Translations under genes and position numbers: made by a program
Notes under the pieces: model-generated
What the model saw: only the letters and a program-made list of their open reading frames with translations
Database searches by the model: none
Told to the model about the DNA's origin: nothing
Shown: in pieces, positions 46,501 through 59,331 of the stretch
Position numbering within the stretch: position 1 is the stretch's first letter
How the letters are laid out: each line of letters opens with the position of its first letter
Source: Gelatoporia subvermispora B
Taxonomy: Eukaryota > Basidiomycota > Agaricomycetes > Polyporales > Gelatoporiaceae
Reading direction: 5' to 3'
DNA length: 64,000 bases
Assembly: GCA_000320605.2 (NCBI GenBank)
Contig: KB445819.1
Coordinates: forward strand, 186,001-250,000

Positions 46501-47002
46501 TCTCCTTAAGCGCAATTTAAGCTGTTCACTCCCCTGGAGCAGCGATAGATATTGACACGGAGCACTTCTATCGTGATACAACTAAGACTGGACATTTTGT
46601 CTGACCTGAAGCTTGAAGTTTGAAGGCCTGAGGACGTTAATAGTGATGTCGAGAGTGATGATCTGCATTGACATAACCCGGGCTAAAGGATCACGCGACG
46701 ACAGGTTAGGGTCAATCTGCGCAAGTTCTCTGCTTTGGCTGTGACGGTGGCAAAACAGGCCACAAATGAGACATCCAGAGCCTCCAATCGATGGTCGTGG
46801 ACCCGTCGTCTGAGACGCGCATGTATAACCTGAAGGCGTCACAGTGGATACCCGATGTCGTGGAACCTCGCACTGGCATTCGAAACACGTGTGTTGAGCG
46901 GGCTTGATATATCCGATAAACAAGGAAATTAATCCAGTAAACGGCAAGCAAAACTGGGTAGACAAAGGCTTGCACCGTCGCTGCGATAGCTCAGGTGCTG
47001 CT

Positions 47003-48540
47003 TCAGTATGTGTTAGCTGAGCTGTCCATGATGCTCTCGCTAAGCTGAATGTCGCCCATCGGCGTTTCAATATCCATATGCTGCTCCAAGGTGCCGTCGT
47101 TGTCCCAGATGTGGTCAGTGTCAGTGCCTAGAGAGTTACCGTCTACCGTTTCTCCCGAATTATCTACAAACGAGGCGAAGCGAGCGCTGGACCAGTTTTG
47201 CTGGTCACTTTCATTTTCATTCTGCGACGAGATAGCTGGACCACCAGAATGAGCTTCTGTAGATTTTTGCGCCACTTTCCGGAGGCTGATAAGGAAATGT
47301 GAGATGAAAATGGATGACAACCTGTGCCGAACTTAGGCTCAAGACATGGAACAATAAATCAAGAATATTCAAGGGGTTATGAGGCATGCTTCGGCATAGT
47401 CGAAAATCTGTTCAAGGAACATAGTGTGAGCTAAAACAAGAGATACGACTCTATGACGGCGTACATTGGTGCTGGTTCCCACAGTTTGGAAGACATTGAG
47501 GATCAGGAGCCCACTAATAAGCAGCTTTACGACACGCTCACGCCGCTTTCAGTTGCTCTAGTGCTCACGTAAAGTGAACAGTATTTACCTTGTCTAAGGT
47601 GCTGGATATTAGGGCCATGCCACAATCTACATAAATTGTACTGACCATCCCGTAAGAGCATGACCGGGGGAGGTGCTTGTATGTCATGACACCTCGCATC
47701 TCGCCACATCCAGAAAGATCTCGTCCAAGTGGCGAGCAGCACAATAACGTCTGAAGCAATGACGCAGACACGTGTTGCAATATTGGCTAAAATCAGAGGA
47801 TGTCCGTATTTGAGACAGTATCACGACAGTAGAATGTTCTCAGACGAACAACTGCAAAGCCGACATCAGTGTGCGATAAATTCTGAAGCAAAAAACTTGC
47901 TTAATTTTCGGACTGAGCGACGTTGTTGAATTCTCTGTAGAGATTATACCGATCGACAAAAGGTACTCCCAATATTTCGAATGTATTATTCCAGTAGTAC
48001 TCCCACCGAGAAGCACTCAAAAAATAAACATCAAGGTGAGTTCGTGGACGTGAACTTACAATATTCATGCCGACAGGAACGTGTGTCGATAAGAAGGCGA
48101 GCAATACCAGCAGCCAATTTTTACTACTCATCGCATAGACTTGAATGGAAGGGAAGCCTAGAGTTAGAGTGCGGACACAGCGGAAAATGTTGACGAATAT
48201 GAAGGAGCTGACCTGCCCATAGCAACAACAACAAGATCGCTAGCGCCCCTTCTGCATAGGTTGGTACACATGGCTGGAAATAAATGCTCGTCGAGAAACA
48301 GCATCTGCCCCTAGCATTGTAGACAGCACACATCTGTGCAATCGTCAGTAGATGCGAGTGGATGTGTCGGTTGCGAGACTCACTACAACAGAAGTACTAT
48401 CAACGAACCGGAACGCGATAGACATTATGGTCCAATTAATGGTGATCCAGGGATGTGCGTGGAAGAGCAGGGTCACTGACATCCATTTGCCCCCCCATAT
48501 TAGATGGACCTCTCATGAACCTCGCTGGAGATAGTGACTG
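47003..48540 (-). pseudogene. DUF6533 membrane protein gene, copy C, frameshifted
   Basis: The signature exon (about 48.54-48.38 kb) reads TVTISSEV, then, one frame away, HLIWGGKWMSVTLLFHAHPW. The break coincides with an imperfect 11-bp tandem duplication (GAGGTTCATGA/GAGGTCCATCT). Downstream exons look sound: VYAMSSKNWLLVLLAFLSTH (48.1 kb), WRDARCHDIQAPPPVMLLRDG-like sequence (47.65-47.72 kb) and the tail SARFASFVDNSGETVD ending at 47003. The first exons are not identified. It is a close relative of copy D in arrangement. If the duplication could be spliced out, it might still be functional. Confidence 0.65.
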
Positions 48541-49424
48541 TGTGGCCGGACAGCACCAGACCTAATGCTAATGAACGACAGATATACGATGTGCATACAT
48601 CAGTTTTGGCGTCACAGTGATTACCCCAGGTCCGAGGACATCATGAATATATCGAATATATGTCGAGAGAGCTCATTACGCTCGAAGAACACAAGTAGAC
48701 ATGTGGATAGGAAAGAAAGCTGGAGTATGTAGTGTTATGAGCGGGGGTACCTGCACGAGTTGCGCGATCGTTGTCAAAGCTGAAGGACTGCCCAGCAGGA
48801 GTGCATACATCTGGATGTCCCTTACATTCTGGCCGATATCATGGCGCCCCATTCGTAATTCGACACCTGTCTACTGTTCCTGTAGCGGGTTCATTCCTGA
48901 CAATTGCGCTGAATTTGTATGTCCCTGAGTGTCGGGTGTCAGCCATTGTCCCCAGACCTCAGAATTAAAATGTAATAAACAGTAGTCTTTGACTGTTCCA
49001 CTCGAGCGTACACAGCCATGCCGTGGTATATCTGTGAACTGTCCGAAATACGTAACGAACCAGTTGTGCTTCTCCTTTTAGATATACGAATCGCGGGCTG
49101 GTGGGGCGCTGACTCCCAAGGGGCAAACAATTGTGTACAAATGATACGGCATAGAGGAGGACTGTTTTGCGCGAGCGCTCTGTTCCGTCATGCGCAGGCT
49201 TGTCACAACAATCTCACGAGAGCCTCATTTTTGTTAGTTTGGACGCATCGCAGTGACTACCCGAGAAGATAATCAAATTTAAAGCATGGTAAGCTGAGGG
49301 GCTCGGGATGCTCGGCGAATACATACATCGGCATACGGATAGGTAGGAAACGTAAAGTAACAGCGTTCTTCAACAGGAGCTACCTGCGTGAGATGCGTGG
49401 TCGTTGCGATAGCTGAGAGACTGC

Positions 49425-51176
49425 TCAGCAGAACGCATAGCTCGGGCCGTCATCTACGCTCTTGCCCATCTTATTGTCCCCCATTCGCAATCCCGCGCCG
49501 GCCTGTTGTTGTTCAAATGTATCTTCAGTATTGTCCCAGGGGTCGTCGGCGTCGATTACGAGGGAATTCCTGTCGACCATCTCGCCCATGTTATCTACAA
49601 ATGACGCAAAGTGAAGGCTACTCTGGCTCTGCTGGTGACCTTCGTGTTCATACCACTGAAGTGAACCTTGAGTACTGGGATGATCTTCAGCAAACGTTTG
49701 TGCCGCTTGTCGCAGGTTCATGAGGAAGTGTGATACGATGATGGATGACAGGCTAGAGCAAAGTCAGCGTCATGATTGGAGTGATGAAAAGCGAGCATTT
49801 ACGGAACGATGAACCACGTCTCGGCATAGACGAGTACCTGTTTCAAATTACGGAGGATGAGCCCTAACAGAATGCGCAGAATTCACAATAGTCGAATCAA
49901 CATACATTGGTGATCGACCCCACTATCTGAAGGATATTGAGGGCCAGGAGCATGCTTTAAAACACCCGTTCGTCGCAGACCCAAAGTACATAGCCATTGC
50001 AGAACTTACGCAAAGTAAGCAGTCCCTGCTCAACGGTACTGGTCGTTAGCGCTACCCGCACATGAAAGCGCCATACTGACCATCTCGAAGGAGCATAGTT
50101 GCGAGAGGTGCCGGGATACCAAGACGCCTAGCATCTCGCCACATTAAGAACGATTTTGCCCAAGTGGTAAGCAGTACAATCACGTCCGATGTGATGAGGC
50201 AGACACGAGTTGCTGTAGCCACTACAAAAAGTACTTCATATTTAATGGTAAAAGCAGGTCGCTAGCTTACGAACGTCTGTCATTCTGGTATCAGCATACA
50301 GCCACGATCCAGAGCCACGAACTCACTTAATATCAAGGCTGAGCGACATCGTTGAGCTCTCGGCACATAGTATAGCAGCGAACGGCATTTCGACGAATTG
50401 AAACGTATTGTCCCAGTAGTCTCCGTACTAGAACATCATTCAGAATTCGATTTTCTGGTGCGATTGCCATGGATATTGACGTACGATGTTCATGCCGAAA
50501 GGAACAACTGCGAGCAAGAAGACCAAGAACACAAGCAACCAGCTCCCATTGCTCAGTGCGTAGACTCGTACAGATGAGAAGGCTAGATTGTATGGATTCT
50601 GAGAGAAAACATATCGATGTTATGTCGAGAGAATCACTAACCTGCCCATAGGAACAACAGCAGAAGTGCCAGTGCCTCCTGAGTAAAAGGTATCGCTGTA
50701 CAGCTGCGAGATGATTCCTCGATCAATGAACAAGGGCGCGTCGTTAGAGTCATAGAAAGCGCACGTCTAGGTTATGGTGAGTGCATGAGAAGCTATATGG
50801 GCTGGGTGACTCACCAGAATGGAAGTCGGTTCGATGAGTTGAGTTGCGGCGGACATGATGGCCCAAGCGAAGGTGATCCAGCGGTTCGCGTAGAAGAGCA
50901 GCGTCACTGCCGTCAATTTGCGTCCCCAAATGAATTGGATCTCGGCGGAGATAGTACTTGCATGGTCGAACAATACGAGACCTGGCGTTCATAAGCAACG
51001 GACAGATACAAGTTCCGAGCACGCATGCGTACTGATCGCAGAGGCAGCGCAACAGCCTTCCACGAAGCTTCCGATGACGTTCAACATGAAGTATCTAGTA
51101 GTGTTAAGAATGAGACGTACTTGCTCTGGAGCAGGGCAATGATTTGTGCGCCAAGATTGTCGCCGAGGTAGGACAT
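49425..51176 (-). CDS. DUF6533 membrane protein, copy D
   Basis: The start MSYLGDNLGAQIIALLQSK is followed by a small exon (YFMLNVIGSFVEG) and the signature exon (ISLVLFDHASTISAEIQFIW, then GRKLTAVTLLFYANRW, then ITFAWAIMSAATQLIEP). Next come ALALLLLFLWAG, AFSSVRVYALSNGSWLLVFL, VPFGMNIV (50.5 kb), a WRDARRLGIPAPLA, then MLLRDG exon (50.1-50.2 kb) and the tail FLMNLRQAAQ, then SLHFASFVDNMGEMVD, ending YAFC at 49425. All junctions checked are GT-AG. It is likely an integral membrane protein of unknown role. It sits immediately upstream of damaged copy C in the same orientation, which suggests tandem duplication. Confidence 0.8.
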
Positions 51177-51589
51177 TGCTGAAACGTAGAGAAACTAAGA
51201 TAGACCGCCGCAGCAGCGTTTTATAAAGGAGAGCTAGGGGAGACCGGACACGTCTGGTGCGTTGCCTCGGAGAAGTACAACTCTTGATCCATTAGAGGTG
51301 TGCTCGCAGTTTACAGCGACCTTGTGAGCAGGTTTGGTGTACACAACGCCACAATGGAAGTGAACGTCACTTCTAACCTCAGACGCGATCTTGCCTATGT
51401 ATACGCAGCCACTTGTTTTTTGACGGACGGTTTCTATTCTAGAACACCGGAATAGATAATAGGAAAGCCACTCAGGCTTTTCTGCCTAAGTCCCATGAGG
51501 CCGAATGTAGCAAGTGACTCAGAAGTACACACCGCATCTGATCATGGTAGAGAACTCCATCCCTGAAACCGTTCATTGAGAAGATCGAG

Positions 51590-53340
51590 TTCAGAAGCAA
51601 CTAGATGATACGAAAGCTCCACCATCGGGGACGGGAGTCGCAACGGTTCCAAGACCTCCCAGTCCATCGTGATGTACACCACTTGAGACGAAGAGTGCAT
51701 AAGCATGCGGGGGTATAATCAACGGATGCAAGTACATTAGTTTTGCATAGGTTGAGCGAATGCCCTTGAACGAGCATGGGAGGCGTGCTGCAGTGAGGCA
51801 GGACCGCAGCCTCACAGGTTTCACGCTACTGCATAGCTTCATCGTCGAGAGCCTCTGTCGAACACCATCCGAAAATGATGACGGATTGCTCGTAGGTGCG
51901 GATAGTTCCGCGCAAGGGTCCGATGGTGTGTTCCACATCTGTGGTTCATAGGAAGACGACAAGAAAATAATTCGAGCTACGACGTCAATGAGGCTGGACA
52001 AGCTGAGTCCCTCCGGTATACCCATAGGATCAGACCTTGCTAAAACATATACTATCTGCAAGCAATTCGTGAGTGATATCGATTCCAGAAGTTATGTGAA
52101 CGTAACGACGGCTTCACCGTCAGAGTCGGTAGTCGCGGCAAGTTATCCTCCAGGACCACCGTAACCTATCATGGAAATGCGGGAGGATCATCAGTGGACA
52201 TAGATCCATTGAGGTTGGTCTCCTCCACTGGAGCAGAAGAATGCTGCTGAATGTGCATGAGAAATGCCATGCAGTGAGATGAGATTGAAACCCAGCACCG
52301 CTTCTCACGCTCCATATAGCTGCGCCATGAAGAAAATCTATCAGGTGTCATAGAGAAAGACGACAAGCCTGACATGTTCCAAGTCACTATACAGCTGCGC
52401 CATCGCTGTCGGATGCCATCGAGAAGGATAAGAAATTCCTTGAGGTTCCGTGCTACATGCACGGCCCTGATAAAACAGCAACTTACCCGGCACCTCAGTC
52501 GCGGCACATCACAGTCGTCGCTCAGCCGGTAATGTGCAGGACGTTGTAGTCTGGGGAGCAAAATATATCTGGAAGCATAATACCACATCTATTCTTGAGT
52601 ATCTTCGCCTTACAGGAAAGGGCAGGACGAGAACAGCCAGATCCTGGGCCGGGATAGCTTGTGAGTCAGACGATCAGAGACGATGATCAGAGACCTCCAT
52701 TGTTGCGGCCAAAAGTCGAATAACTCCAGTGACCTAGAACTGCACGAGATGTGAATGCAATCCCTGGGGCAATTTGACTTGTCAAGACTGCAGGCACGAC
52801 AAAAATAACAGAAGACGATGGTGGTCGAGAACAAGGTCAGTCGCGTGACACGTCTGACCACGAGACGTGGTCTCCCATGGTGTTTCCTCCGGCGACTCTG
52901 TACACTCTCATCTAGTATGCTTATACCTTTTTCATGTTCTTGAGCTACATGAACAGTCGTTCCTGGGTCATGAACGCCTTGAACGCTTCGCAAATCACTT
53001 ATCGACTCGCGCGACGTGCAGATGGCGCCAGTTCTCAGATCTCAGTGCTCAGTTACTCCTCTTCCTGCTCCCAGTCGTTATGTGGCTCCTTATCTGACCG
53101 TTACTCGACCCCGTTATACGGCAGACACTCTATGCATCGCTCGGTTTCGCTATTTGCTCTGCTTTGCATGCTAGCCCTCGTCACTGCGTTCGGGCGCACG
53201 TCTCATTCACGCTGGCGTGAGTCCACTTATACTTTGCGGCCGTGGCATATGTGCTCTAGCAGATCCAATTGACACTTGATATTGCAGAGGGTCTGGGACG
53301 AGATGCCCCGCTAATCAAATTCGCTGCTTTGTGCCGAGGC
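51590..53340. repeat. Diverged duplicate of the ALG7 upstream region
   Basis: Several blocks match 61830-63470 in the same order and orientation: around 51.84-51.92 kb versus 61.98-62.06 kb (CTTCATCGTCGA, then GTAGGTGCGGATAG); 52.2 versus 62.4 kb; 52.82-52.91 versus 62.89-62.98 kb (ATGGTGGT, CGCGTCTGACCACG-like, GTTTCCTCCG); and the ALG7 first exon. It includes a 139-codon minus frame (52169-52588) whose C-terminal end has a similar but broken partner at 62.26-62.45 kb. I do not recognise that protein. Confidence 0.65.
53022..53330 (+). pseudogene. ALG7 5' exon pseudogene
   Basis: A copy of the first exon and start of the second exon of ALG7 (63133 on). It begins ATGGCGCCAG, shifts frame, then reads LLFLLPVVMWLLI, stop, PLLDPV, then TLYASLGFA. 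The stop TGA stands where the intact gene has CGA (Arg), a C-to-T change. The second-exon start survives as GGGTCTGGGACGAG. There is no further downstream homology before the oxidoreductase gene. Confidence 0.8.
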
Positions 53341-53804
53341 GACGCGCAACTCGACACGTCGCGGGTGCGAAGTCGGCTGACGAAGACTCCCCGGACATAG
53401 CAGCTAATGCTGCGCAAACTCTGCTGAATAGAATATTCTTGGCATAGTCTGAATGTCGTCCACTCGTTTCTCCGTCATCCTCTTGTCGGTAGTGCGGATA
53501 TCAGTCACCGTAGCTCGCTTTTCACTGATATCCCCTGTCCTTTGCTCTATCCAGCATAGGACCCGTCGAAGGCCGACTCGCGGATCAGCCTAGATGCTTC
53601 GATTCCCATGATATGTGGAGGTAGCCTGGATCCGGGGTGTATGACATGAAGGTGACCAGAGTCCGCAGGCTCAGTCTACCGTCATGAAAGTATGGGAGAG
53701 GATACGTATCGAGCAGTATAAGAGGTGTGTATCCTCGACTTCATATCGCCACCCCGGACATCTCACCTCCAATCCCACCACTCCAGATCGCGTACACTTT
53801 CACC

Positions 53805-55035
53805 ATGCCGACGGAACAGAAGGTGCTATTTCTTACGAAAAAACATGGCGAATGGGAGGTTGGGACGGCCGAGGTGTCTACGCCTGGGCCCGGTCAGTTA
53901 CTGATCAAGGTCGAGGCGACCGCGCTGAACCCGGCCGAGTGGAAGATTCAGGTGTTTGGGGTTCTTGTCGAAGAGTACCCTGCGATACTCGGAGTCGACG
54001 CGGCGGGCACCGTCGAGGCGGTCGGTGAGGGCGTGACTGGCTTCGCTGTGGGCGACCGAGTGTGAGTGCAGCGTGCATCGTATGCGTCCTAAATCTGACG
54101 TAATCTTATGTCGTAGCCTCATTAGGGGATACTTTGTGAAAGACAAGGGAACATTCCAGCAGTACGCACTGGCTGAAGCGGCCGTCTCAGTGAGGATCCC
54201 GAAGAACATGACCTTCGACCAGGCCGCAAGCATCCCGCTGGCCCTGACCACAGCTGCGCTCGCGCTCTTCGACCCGAGCGGCGCAGGGCTTCCCCCGTCA
54301 TGGGAGGAGAGCGGTCGAGGCAAATTCGCCGGCAAGCCCTTCGTGATCTTCGGCGGGGCCACTTCCGTTGGTCAATATGGTGTGTCCTCTCCTTCGGATC
54401 CTAGTAGCACAGCCCACTCACCTTTGCGCCGGCGTCCTCCGTAGCTATTCAGCTGGCAAAACTGTCTGGCTTCTCGCCCATCATTGCCACCGCTTCCCCT
54501 AGCAACGCCAACTACCTTTGCTCGCTCGGCGCAACGCATGTCCTCGACCGCGCCCTAGCGCTAGACGTGCTCCTCGCCGAAGTCTCGAAAATCACTGGCG
54601 GTACGCCCGTCGAGCTCGCTTTCGACACTGTGCCGCTACCCTCGGTCGAGTTCCCCGCTTCCGTGCTCGCGCCCGGCGGAACACTCGCAACTGTCTGGCC
54701 CGCGATTGACGACTCTCATCGAGCGGCGGCGCCCGGGAAGAAGGTTGTGGGCGTGATCAGGAGCACAAGCAGGGACGCAACTATGTACCGCTTGTTCGAA
54801 AAGCTCCCGGCACTGCTAGAGAGCGGCGACGTCAAGGTGCGTGGGTATTGGTGGAAGTGTAGGAACGTATCGCTAATATTTGCTCGGGATTCTAAAGCCT
54901 AACCGGGTGGAGATCCTTCCGGGCGGGTTGGCAGGCATTGCGGCTGGACTCAAGAGGATGGAGAAGGGCGAGGTTAGTGGAATCAAGCTTGTTGCACATC
55001 CGCACGAGACTCTGTGGGCACCGGTAAGGATCTGA
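53805..55035 (+). CDS. MDR-type NAD(P)H-dependent oxidoreductase (enoyl reductase-like)
   Basis: CDS join(53805..54061, 54117..54379, 54445..54836, 54898..55035), 349 residues. Medium-chain dehydrogenase/reductase fold without evident catalytic or structural zinc ligands, as in quinone oxidoreductase and trans-acting enoyl reductases. The GroES-like N-terminal half has EATALNPAEWKIQVFG and GVDAAGTVEAVGEGVTGF. The Rossmann half has VIFGGATSVGQYAIQLAKLSG, a nucleotide-binding GGATSVG in place of the common GxGxxG. The C-terminus is IKLVAHPHETLW. The start is the first ATG after a short leader. No biosynthetic cluster is visible around it, so the substrate is unknown. A pseudogene copy lies at 58.46-59.33 kb. 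Confidence 0.9.
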
Positions 55036-55100
55036 CATGGACTTGTGAAACCGACTGTTGACCCATTTTGGGTAGCAAGATGTAGTGAATGTCTTTGTAC

Positions 55101-55119
55101 TATATATATATATATATAT
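55101..55119. repeat. (TA)n microsatellite
   Basis: About nine TA units just downstream of the oxidoreductase stop. It probably lies in the 3' flank and needs no special function. Confidence 0.85.
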
Positions 55120-55120
55120 C

Positions 55121-56317
55121 CCTCGCACCAGATGGCTGGTGTAACCTCCTTTGATGTCGTATTTCGCTCATGGGAAGTGGAAATTCAGCTTGAGCTTCAG
55201 ATTGAAATGCGAATGCGCTAACGCCCTGTGCCTAACGAACTTGAATGCAGTGGAGACGAGAGGGGATCGAGCAGCCGTCTGAACGAGAGGGTGAGGGATG
55301 TTTTTGGCGCGTTCCGTTCTCTGCATTCCTTATCATCGGTGAGCAAAAGGTGCAAAAGGTGATAGATATGGTAGGGTGCTACATACGTGTAATCCTGGCC
55401 CTCGTGTGAGCATAGGGAGTTGGGCATCGCGATTCGCCATCTGACCACACTATGGTGATGATGGCCGGATAGTCGACATACGTTCATTATGTGTGTGTCA
55501 TGCTCTCGACCCTTACAGTCAGTGACTCGCTGACATCGACTTTGCAGAGTGCTCCATCTAGCTCGTTCTGTATATCCCAGAGCGAAAATTGTGTCAAGGA
55601 GCTATACCAAGTATGCATAGAATAAGTGCGGCGAAGTTCCCCTGTTTTACCCTTGAACCTATTCCTCCGGCCTCGGTCTTACCGCGGAAACTGAAAGTGA
55701 TAAAGCAACACGTCTTCGACAGCTGCACTCTTCCGAATTGTAGCAATCAACAGTACAGAATCACGCCGTGGTACCTTCCCCTGAACTATGCGAGTTCATC
55801 AATTGACAAGTCGTGCTGCTTCAATCAGATATATATATCGTGTAATTACCAATGGATCGCGTACTGAGAGATTAAGAGTTCGAAAAATGACAACAACTGA
55901 ATTGCTATGTGCAACGGACGCTGACATTGCGCCCATCGCCAATCCTGGAGTACCTATAACTCTTCACTCGAATCCTTAGCCTCGTCTGACGTCTCTTTCG
56001 GTGCGAGAACATCGTGTCGTTTATTCTGTCGTCAACGCGCGGTCTGCAGAGCATTCATCTGCAAGACTATATCGTACTGTGCTGTGTACTTGGCACGACT
56101 GGTTTCACGGTCTCTATAAACCGTGCAGATGCGCAAGGCTCGTGTGTGTCTATAATGTGCAGCTGACCGTACATACATAACCGTTCAACTGGTTCTACCA
56201 TGCATAGGAGAGCTAGCGTGCGCCTACAACGACAACACGATTTCCTGGTGTATAGGACTAACACTATATGTCGCCTATCACATCTTCTGACCCAAACTCT
56301 TCGCGTCCTTCGCTTCC
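55121..56317. other. Unassigned spacer
   Basis: About 1.2 kb between the oxidoreductase and DUF6533 copy E, which converge on it. Only short frames occur, none recognisable. Confidence 0.4.
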
Positions 56318-57957
56318 TTATCCAATGTCAGATCTCTCTTCGAACTCCCCACACAATCCGATATCAAGGGAGCCACCCATTGGCGCCACAAAGGATGCGA
56401 AGCGAACATGAGACAGCTGTGAGTCTAGAACATTAGTCACAGAGGTATGGGCAAAGGCTTGATGCCCATGGAGATTGTGAATAGTGTTGATGTATGCAGC
56501 CTCCCGGATATTCAGCAGGAAATGCGACACGATCATAGCCTGGAGGCTGCCAAAATATGAGCAAATAGGTTGGGACTGTACCAGTGCTGGAGTACATACG
56601 GATTCTGAAAGTTCATGATGGTGTTCGAAATCTTTTCCGTAAGTCAGTTTCAATTATATCGGGAGTTAACGACTGTTTGTATTCCTCACCCAAATGATAA
56701 CTTTCGAGGAACGATCTATGCTCTCGATGAAGCCCAGCACGCTGATTAACAGCAGGATACTACAAATTGTTGTCAGATCAAATGGATCCAGAGAGCAGGT
56801 TGCCCTTTACGTGAAGTGAAGGGCCCCTGAATTTGGCGCTGAGCAATCAGCTTTTGAGTCATCCTATAGACAAGTCTCTACGCACCATCCCGTATCAGAG
56901 TCACCGTAATGGATGGACGGGTAGAAGTCTGGCTGACACATCCATCTGGACCTCGCACCGCACGCCAGGTGATAAAGATGACCAAGATGTCCGCTAATGC
57001 TGAGATAAGGGAGCATGCGAGACATAAGGCATCCACTGCAGAAGAGTAATTGGGCTTTCACTCTATGCTACGGCAGGAGCAGGCTAGCAGCTCCCAGCTC
57101 ACCGCTATGAGGGTATACGGTGAGAAGGTACATAGACAGATATCAAGTTTACATACGTTTTGTATCCGTTGAACGTTTCGGGGATAAGCGGCAAGAGGGG
57201 GCAGACTCGAAAGGCAAGCCCAGGAACATCCACGGCAGCTTGTGGTCGTCCGACGATCGTCTGAGAACTCAGTTCAGACCACTGCTTACCATGTGCTGTG
57301 ATGACTCACTGAGGAACTGAGAATACCCGTCAAACCGAAGATAAACAGGACGACAGTCATTCTCAGCTGCCCTCCGCTCAATGCATAGACGCGGACGGAC
57401 ATGAACACTGTACCGATAAATTGACGTGAGCTCTTCTTACTTGCATAATGAGCTGCTTCCTTGGCCTACCAGCTTGCACGAAATTTATTAGCATCTCGGA
57501 TACGGACAACAAATCCTCCGCAAAACTGCAGCTACATAGGTACCCGTCAAGAAATCGTCACGTCCAGCCAAGATAATCATGCGTTACCTCAACAACAACG
57601 GGTCGCCAGTAGTCGCACTGTCAACCGTGGAAGCTGCCGCACTGCCAAAGCTAAGGTACAGCGCAGCCGCGGCCCACAAGAGCAAAGCGGAACGGTTCAG
57701 CCAGAACAGCAAAGTGACGCTGCTGAACTGGCGACGCCATATGTAATGAACCTCGTCGGACAACGTGGTAATGATATCATAGATAACCAGCCCTGCATAC
57801 AGTTAGAACAAGTGACAGGGTGTAAATCGAACACCTTGCGCACCTGCACTGGCTGTGGACGTCATGAAGTTTGCCCTATTAACACGTCAGGACAGCCAGT
57901 GGAATTAACATGATATCATGCGCACGCATAGATAGGCGCCATCGCAATCTGTGACAT
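56318..57957 (-). CDS. DUF6533 membrane protein, copy E
   Basis: The start is MSQIAMAPIYA, then NFMTSTASAG across two GT-AG introns. The signature exon reads LVIYDIITTLSDEVHYIW, then FSSVTLLFWLNRSALLLWAA. Further exons are VFMSVRVYALSGGQLRMTVV, then PGLAFRVCPLLPLIPETF, then LADILVIFITWRAVRGPDG with ITVTLIRDG, then ICSILLLISVLGFIES, then ISNTIMNFQNP. The tail is LQAMIVSHFLLNIREAAY, then VRFASFVAPMGG, ending ERSDIG at 56318. Junctions keep frame throughout, with no stop. It shares exon order with copies A and D. Its role is unknown. Confidence 0.8.
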
Positions 57958-58462
57958 GGTAACGAGTGCGTTGAAGGTCAGAAGGAGTGATTTATGCTGC
58001 GGAAGTATCTGTCAGAACGAGTGTGGGTGGGCGATGTTTTATGTCAAATAAAACTGTGAAGAAACGTGTATACGTCACTTGTATATGGAGTGATCGATGC
58101 AAGACTTGACGGCCTACCTCTGCGATCTTGTAGAGTACGTTTCGAAGCCCGAGGTAGATTGTGCACAACTCGAACTGGTAGAGCACGGTTGCTGGTCTTT
58201 ATAAAGACGGCCGTGTACTCCACAATAGGTCTACGAAGAAGCACGGGAATGAGCTACCGGATGTGCCGAGCAGCGGTGATGCAGCACATGGTTGTCTAGA
58301 AGAAATGGTGCAACCGAACAACTCATTGGTTTGCATCGACAAAATATTCAGTGGGCTTCTTCCATATTGATTGTCTTGTAAGACTTGCGCTGGTCACATA
58401 CGGTGGTAAAGCCTCAGACATATCGCTGTTCGGTACCGGTCAGAGTCTAGAGCTAAGATTGC

Positions 58463-59331
58463 TTGCAGTCACCAAGGATCATGATCGCAACGGCGTTCCA
58501 CTGGGCAACCATACATATACCCGAACTTCTCCTGTCCGTCGCGGAGCTTGCACTTGTTCGTTCCGGCAGCCTCGATGTACAGCATCCTCTCCCAAAGCTC
58601 GTGATGTCCATGCAGATGCCAACGCTGTGTCCTTTTTCCGTCTTCTGCCCCAGTTGCCACACATATCTTCCAGTCTATACAAGCTCCATGGCGTCCGCTT
58701 CAGCTTCTATGATTCCAGCTGAGGCAAGCACCCCAATGAAGTGCCCGTCGACGCTGGTATTGACACAGCCCCGCCTCCCCTGCTCGAGCTCTCTGCGTTC
58801 GTGCGTATGCCTGGTGGGGCACTTGCGACTGTCTGGCCTGGCATGATTGACAATGGAAAGTGACTGTAGCTCCCAGAAGAAGGTCATGGGTGTGTATGGG
58901 AGTGCGAGTGCAGAGACGACGAGTCGGGATACAGCTTGTTGGTGCCTCCCAGCGCTGCTGGAGCGATGAGACAAGGTACGTGGGGGTAAATACCTGGCCG
59001 TGAACGACGCCAGGTTGAAATGGGCTGGCGGACATCACAGCTGACCTGAGAGCTGTCTTCACATCGACGGGTAGGATTTCCAAAAGTTGCGTGCAGACGG
59101 GATTCTGAGCGGGGCGCCAGTTACACTTGCGCATTGGTCGACCTATAGCCGGTAGATAGCCCCAGCTGATTTCTGCTGTCGTGGTATGCGCTCCCGAGAG
59201 CCCGCAGAAACCCGCTCGTTCACAATTTTTATTTTTAGAAGAACGCGCCCGTCGATATGAAAACAGCTGGAAGAGGATGAAAAGTGCGAGGTTGGTATCA
59301 AACTAGTTGCGCGCCCACACGTGGGTGCGTG
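58463..59331 (+). pseudogene. MDR oxidoreductase pseudogene
   Basis: The 3' half of the 53.8-55.0 kb gene is recognisable in broken form. At 58745-58860, VPVDAGIDTAPPPLLELSAF and MPGGALATVWPGMIDN match LAFDTVPLPSVEFPASVL and APGGTLATVWPAIDD. Stops follow at once (TGACTGTAG). At 59268-59331, LEEDEKCEVGIKLVARPH matches LKRMEKGEVSGIKLVAHPH. The GroES-like N-terminal half is not found. Confidence 0.75.

Noticed and set aside
55101..55119. (TA)n tract as a TATA promoter
   Set aside because: It lies just 3' of a stop codon with converging genes on both sides; a microsatellite is the simpler reading.
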